Below are positions 47,901 to 53,900 of a stretch of DNA of 64,000 nt, in pieces; position 1 is the stretch's first letter, and every line of letters begins with the position of its first letter. Location: positions 44,470,226 to 44,534,225 of the forward strand of contig OX421497.1 of assembly GCA_949126835.1 (NCBI GenBank), read 5' to 3'. This DNA is from Anisus vortex. Lineage: Eukaryota > Mollusca > Gastropoda > Planorbidae. The notes below the pieces were generated by a model. It worked only from the letters and a program-made list of their open reading frames with translations, was not told where the DNA came from and searched no databases. A program made the position numbers and the translations under genes.

Positions 47901-50900
47901 ATTAAAAATTGAATGATTGAATGACTGTAGTTAAGCCATTTGATAAGATGAACTTAGATTGCATATATTATATGTTATTGTTATCAGTTCGATTGAATTA
48001 TTGGGATCGCCAATTGAACTGTATTGTTTTCCCCGGAATATTTTCTTTTATAATTATTCCTTAAAATTAACATTTTTTCAAATGTAAAAGAAATAATTAT
48101 AAAACTTTTAAGGGTGGTCGTGTTACGAATCTCGGTCATAAATGAATGACGTAGTAAGGCATTGACCTCTTAACAAGTGCGTATCAGAGTCCAAAGCGAC
48201 CAAGGTTTGACCTTTATGCCCTGAGGGCAGTTTAAATAAAATAATTCGTTCAAATCCCGTGGAAATTGGAGGATAATTCTGGATCGTAGTAATTATAGAG
48301 AAAGAGGTTAAAATGCGTATTAAGACCCTGTAGAATCTTCGATGATAGTTTTCTTTGGAAAGTCCCGACCTCCTTAAAGTTAGTTCAGTTCGGAAGTTTG
48401 TCGAGTGAAGTCGCTATATTCATTTGTATATTGTATGCCATTGTATTGAAACTTATGTTGCCATCAGTTGATGAAGTTTATTGATCGTTTATATTGAGTC
48501 TACAATTTAAATAAAATTGTTTATTCAACAACTGGAGTTGTGTGATCTATCATTGTTGAGAAAGGTGTTGAAGATAATTATCACGAATATAACTACATTG
48601 CTGCATAGACCTGTCAGTCAAGGAACCCCTAGCTTGGGCTACAGATTAGCAGAATCTAGAGACTTCTAATAAAGATACAACTATATTCATTGAATCCGAT
48701 TTAACGAGTCGTAATAATAGTCATCATAAAGAGGGCCATAACAGTATACATGAGTATACATGAGTATACATGAGTAGACATGAGTATACATGAGTATACA
48801 TGAGTAGACATGAGTAGACATGAGTAGACATGAGTAGACATGAGTATACATAAGTAGACATGAGTAGACATGAGTAGACACGAGTAGACATGAGTATACA
48901 TGAGTAGACATGAGTAGACATGAGTAGACATGAGTAGACATGAGTATACTTAAAAGCGACCATTTCATTTACAAACATTTATGGATGATAAGCTTATAGG
49001 CCTGCAGGCAATACACACAATTTACAACATTTCAATGACATGTATTTTAAAGAAGTTTTTTAATTCAGTTAAAATGCATTTCAAGCTCCTTATCGTAACT
49101 ATCAAAATAATATCCTCAACCTAACTATCAAAATAGTATCCTCATCTTAACTATCAAAACAGTATCCTCATCTTAACTATCAAAACAGTATCCTCATCTT
49201 AACTATCAAAACAGTATCCTCATCTTAACTATCAAAACAGTATCCTCATCTTAACTATCAAAACAGTATCCTCATCTTAACTATCAAAACAGTATTCTCA
49301 TCTTAACTATCAAAACAGTATCCTCATCTAAACTATCAAAATGACATCTACAAAAGAAACATATTCACCTCTTTACTTTAAAAATAATCCTCCACATTAT
49401 AAGTAGAAAAAAAAAGTTATCAATAGTTTAGATATCAGAATAGTATCAAAGGGTGTATCCACATCCTAACTATGGGAATGTTATCAACAAGCCTGTCGCG
49501 TACAGATTTAAATTTAAAAAAGCTGCACAATAACACACACACACACACACAGTGACTCGCACCCAAGAACTGAGGTTTTCAAGTGCTCACTTAGCAAACA
49601 ATTCCAAGACAAAAAAAATCAATTACAACATTCTATAATTATTCAAGGACTGCAGCCACCACGAAAAGAATAAAATTGGGGGATTCCCGATTTCTACCAA
49701 AGAAGGCTTGATCATGGAGAAAAATGTTATCATGAAACAAAAAGCAATTTGCCCGACCTACCAATAAACGTAAGATTTAAACAAATGTCAGTGCACATTA
49801 TCTAGCAAAATAATGGTCTAAATATCTTGTTTTTAGCATTTTAACTCTATATAGATATCAATTAGAAGCATACGCAATATAAAATGTCTATACAAGACTT
49901 TAAAAGTTGAAATTTGGTTTCTAAATCTGGGTTATTTTCAACCTAGTAGTCTACTTACATGAACAGAAACTAGAAGATAAGTTTATCCTTTAGAATATAC
50001 AAAACTCATCACTGATCTATTAAAAACTTGATTTAACACACGCTTTTCATCAATGGACCAAATTATACCATCTTGTGAACTAGTTCACCAGTTCAACAAC
50101 AGAGGCGGCGGTGCAAGCAAGACTAACTACAAGCACATGAAAACAAAAACACATGAAATGTGCATCTTTTAATTTCTTGCCCTAATCCATCACACAGAAT
50201 AAATCGATAGTGATTTTATTTTAACATCAAATGCCGATTCTCTCCCCCTCGCCTCATTCTGCTTAGCTCGGCATAACAGCAAACAATATCAACAACAACA
50301 ACAACAACAACAACAAAAAACCTACTTCATGAATTAATTGTAAACAAAAAGCGTAATCGAATCGAACAACAACTGAATAATGAATGCATCAATCAAATGA
50401 CACGAAATTCGACTATGTTTAAATGTGTATTCGAATTGATGAAAAAAAAAAAACAACTTTACATCAAATGGCATGCTTTTCGACTATACAACTCAAAGCG
50501 TTTTCAAATAGACAGCAATTGAGTAATCGAGTTCACATCAAGCGGCATGATATAACCGCTGAATGACGCAATCTTTGAACATCACATAGAGAAAAACGAA
50601 CTGATCCATGCCGCCACAGTAAGTCAATGTACTTACTCACAGTTGGGACCAATGTTTCACTCCCTATCTCACTCGATATCTTGTTGATATGTTGGCATGT
50701 TGCATATTACAAGATTGGAAACCGAAATAAAATGAAAAAAACAAACTCCCACGCCTTCCTGAATGCTATTTATACAAGTCTGTCCAAGATTGGTTCAATA
50801 AAGACTTCACTCAGCAAGTGAATCGGCAACCACAACTCGGCTAGTGTTCATGATGATTCACAGAGATAATCCTAAGTTAATAAACTGTCCAATTTGCAAA

Positions 50901-53900
50901 GAAATCAGTCCACAAATGACGTCCGCTATTGTAACGAAACTCCCGATCCAGGACGAAGATTAGAAATACTATGAAGCTGCAAAACTATGTACACGATTTT
51001 TGTTTTCAAACTATTAAGAATCAATGGTCGACCTTTGACCTAGTTTAAAAGTGGAAACTGTAGTGTCAGGTATAGACTCTATCTATCTATATATATACAT
51101 GCGACGGTGTTTGATAAACGTATCAAAGTGTTTTTAATGCACCGTAGTTTTAGTTTTCACCTATACCTTTGTTGTTTGTACCTTGTCAGGTGAGATATGC
51201 TCAAGGCAGTAGCGGTCTTGGTCTCAAACGCGTGCCTAACAATATATCGGGCCCGTGCATAGTATGGCGCAGTTTGAATGTTCTATACATTTAGATTAAT
51301 GTTCTGATGGAGATCTGACGCTTATTTGAAGTGCTTGTCACGGCTACTTATGGACACGGGAAGATTCTGCATTTCACATCACGTTAGTAAATAGTAGTTT
51401 TTATTATTTGTACATGGGAAGTAGATTTTAGAATTATTTTGTGGAAGGTCAATATAGAGTGTGTGTTGTTTTCAAAGCGATGTATATCACAACCTTTTCC
51501 ATTTCACTATAAGATAGAGAAATACCTCAGCAACATTAGAAGATTTAAATAATTTAAATGCTGTATCTGCAGGCTTCCATCATTTTATACCTCAAAACAA
51601 GTTTAGTTTGATAATCCACCAATGACTACAGGATTAAACGTCACGTGTTAGGAAGTCAGTGCAACCTGTACTTGCCTTCCCGCGATGCAAGACGAGGTCA
51701 TGCCAAAAATACATAGCCATGGGGAAAAATGGGTGAAACGGCTAACGACTGTTTAAGTTTCATCAAAAGGCAAATGAAATTACAGACGAACTGTCACTTG
51801 TATCCTTCACCTGGACTCACGGTGTCGAAATTGCCGGGGAAGCAGAAGAGACGGTTTACCTTGCTTTTTTAGACCGCCCTGCCTTGCAGGAGCATAGAGT
51901 GGATGGGAACGGTCAATTGTCTGCACCAAACGTTGTACCAGCGTCGACTGAGCTCTAAGAGAGCAATCTCGGTTCGCGTACTCACTCTGGAGAAGTGAGG
52001 TTCAAGTCCACTTCAATATCACCTTGCCGACTGGCTCAATTCTCACATACAGACACACACGACTGACTAGTTTATTACTCCAAACTTTGTCTAATGATGC
52101 ACTTCAATTCTGGTTTTAAGGCAACTGTGCTGTTTGAAGATTAATGCAATAAATCAAGAACAACAAAACTTGTTAAAACGACTTGCTCACTCAAAGCAAG
52201 AACCAGTTATAGAATGTCAGCACACACAAAAAAACAACAACAAGACAATCAATAATTTAATATTAATCTTTATATTTGTACAAGTTATACATAGTGAATA
52301 TTTGCAGTAAAACGACACACTTCCACGGTATAATCCAAACCAACGGTACAGTTACATAGAGTTAATAGTCTTCTTGTTACAGTACCATGCATTTCGACCT
52401 TTAAAAAAAAAGCACCGATCGATCTGGTGCAATATTGATTGAACAGCGGAAGATCGATTGTAGAATGCACCCATGACAAAGTTCTGGATTGATTTATGGA
52501 AAGAATAATTCAAGAATGTCTAACTGTAATCGCAGGCAATACAAATAAAAACAGACAACAATTGAACATATCCTATACATGTATGTACACACTACACAGT
52601 GTGGTCTAGAATTACACAGGTGTCATAGAGTAAGTACAAGTTGTCTTATAAACACACAACTACAATGAAAAGTACTACAGGTAGACTGGCATTCAAACTG
52701 TGTGTTTTATGACTTTGTTAGATTTTCACATGTTGTGATAAATTTCAAAACAAAAGTCTAAATAAAGCTTGTACCCATGTGAAAACCACATTTGAAGAGC
52801 GATGAAAGTCAGTTCTTCAACTTCCAGAAAATGGCACATTTAAACTATACATTCACCATTCTCTCATGTATATTTTATTTAAAGCCTCTCTTATCACATG
52901 ACTTAAACAGTTATAAGCTGTTAGTTATCTTTGTCGATTTTATTTAAAGCCTCTCTTATCACATGACTTAAACAGTTATAAGCTGATAGTTATCTTTGTC
53001 GATCTTATTTAAAGCCTCTCTTATCACATGACTTAAACAGTTATAAGCTGATAGTTATAACTATGCACCTTTTCCAGAATCCAAGGGTCATAACTTATTA
53101 TATTTGAAAGCGTACATCATTTTTTAAATTCCCAGTTATCATAATGTGGAGATATATAATGATGATTAAAAACTTGAAGCAAAGCTATTTATAACCCAAT
53201 TATGTTCTATGACATAACAGAACAAATAATTATATGTTAAAATATAGATACATTCAGGCTTATAATACATGTATATAAGCATACGGAATAAATCTGATCT
53301 GGAAAAGAAAAGAAAACAAACACACCCACAAACCAAACGACAACAGTCAATGATACAATTGTATGAAACATCAAGCAAAGACTACAAACCGTACACATGA
53401 CAAAACACAAGTGACTTACAAGTTAGTGCTGACAGACTAACTATATCCCTACATTGTTGTGTATGTGTTTCAAGCAGGTCAAACTAAATGTACATGTACC
53501 GTGATTTCTTTATAAATAAAAAAAACCTCCATAGATGAATGCATGAACACAGCTGACCAGTCAAGTGAAACGCCAGCTCTTTGGTTCAATCTACACAAGA
53601 GAGGCTCCCTATAATATATTAATCATTGTCAGCGAGGACTGCGCGAGGTGGTTTATGTCTGTACCCAACGAACAGAGTGTGATTGATTATTTATTCAAGT
53701 ATTACAAACTAAAACTTGCACGTTACTTTGATGGCTTACTTACATTTAGTTGTATGTATAGAGTACTAACGTTACGTAGAAAAGTACTTACGTTACGTAG
53801 AAAAGTACTTATGTTACGTAGAAAAGTATTTACGTTACGTAGAAAAGTACTTACGTTACGTAGAAAAGTACTTACGTTACGTAGCAAAGTATTTACGTTA

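Larger units (their letters stand above)
42359..48743 (+). mobile_element. Young non-autonomous Ty3/Gypsy (Gmr1-like) LTR retrotransposon
   Basis: This 6,385-bp element has two LTRs, a proline-tRNA primer site, one long Gag-protease-type ORF and about 2.2 kb of AT-rich internal sequence without a long ORF. GTAT flanks both ends, a 4-bp target duplication. It lies inside a 10-bp tandem array and in a dystrophin intron, in the opposite orientation. LTRs match over more than 620 positions apart from one 1-base indel, so insertion is recent. No reverse transcriptase or RNase H is encoded, so mobility needs enzymes from a relative. The SCAN-like capsid and an integrase remnant directly after protease suggest the Gmr1-like group, where integrase precedes reverse transcriptase. 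That placement is inference. Confidence 0.9.

Noticed and set aside
50931..51242. Possible solo LTR (TGTAACGAAACT to CTAACA)
   Set aside because: The ends are LTR-like, but no target duplication or second copy is visible in the window, so it is not supported.
51935..52015. Functional tRNA-Leu gene
   Set aside because: Box B is good, but acceptor and anticodon stems do not pair by eye; kept only as a tRNA-like remnant.
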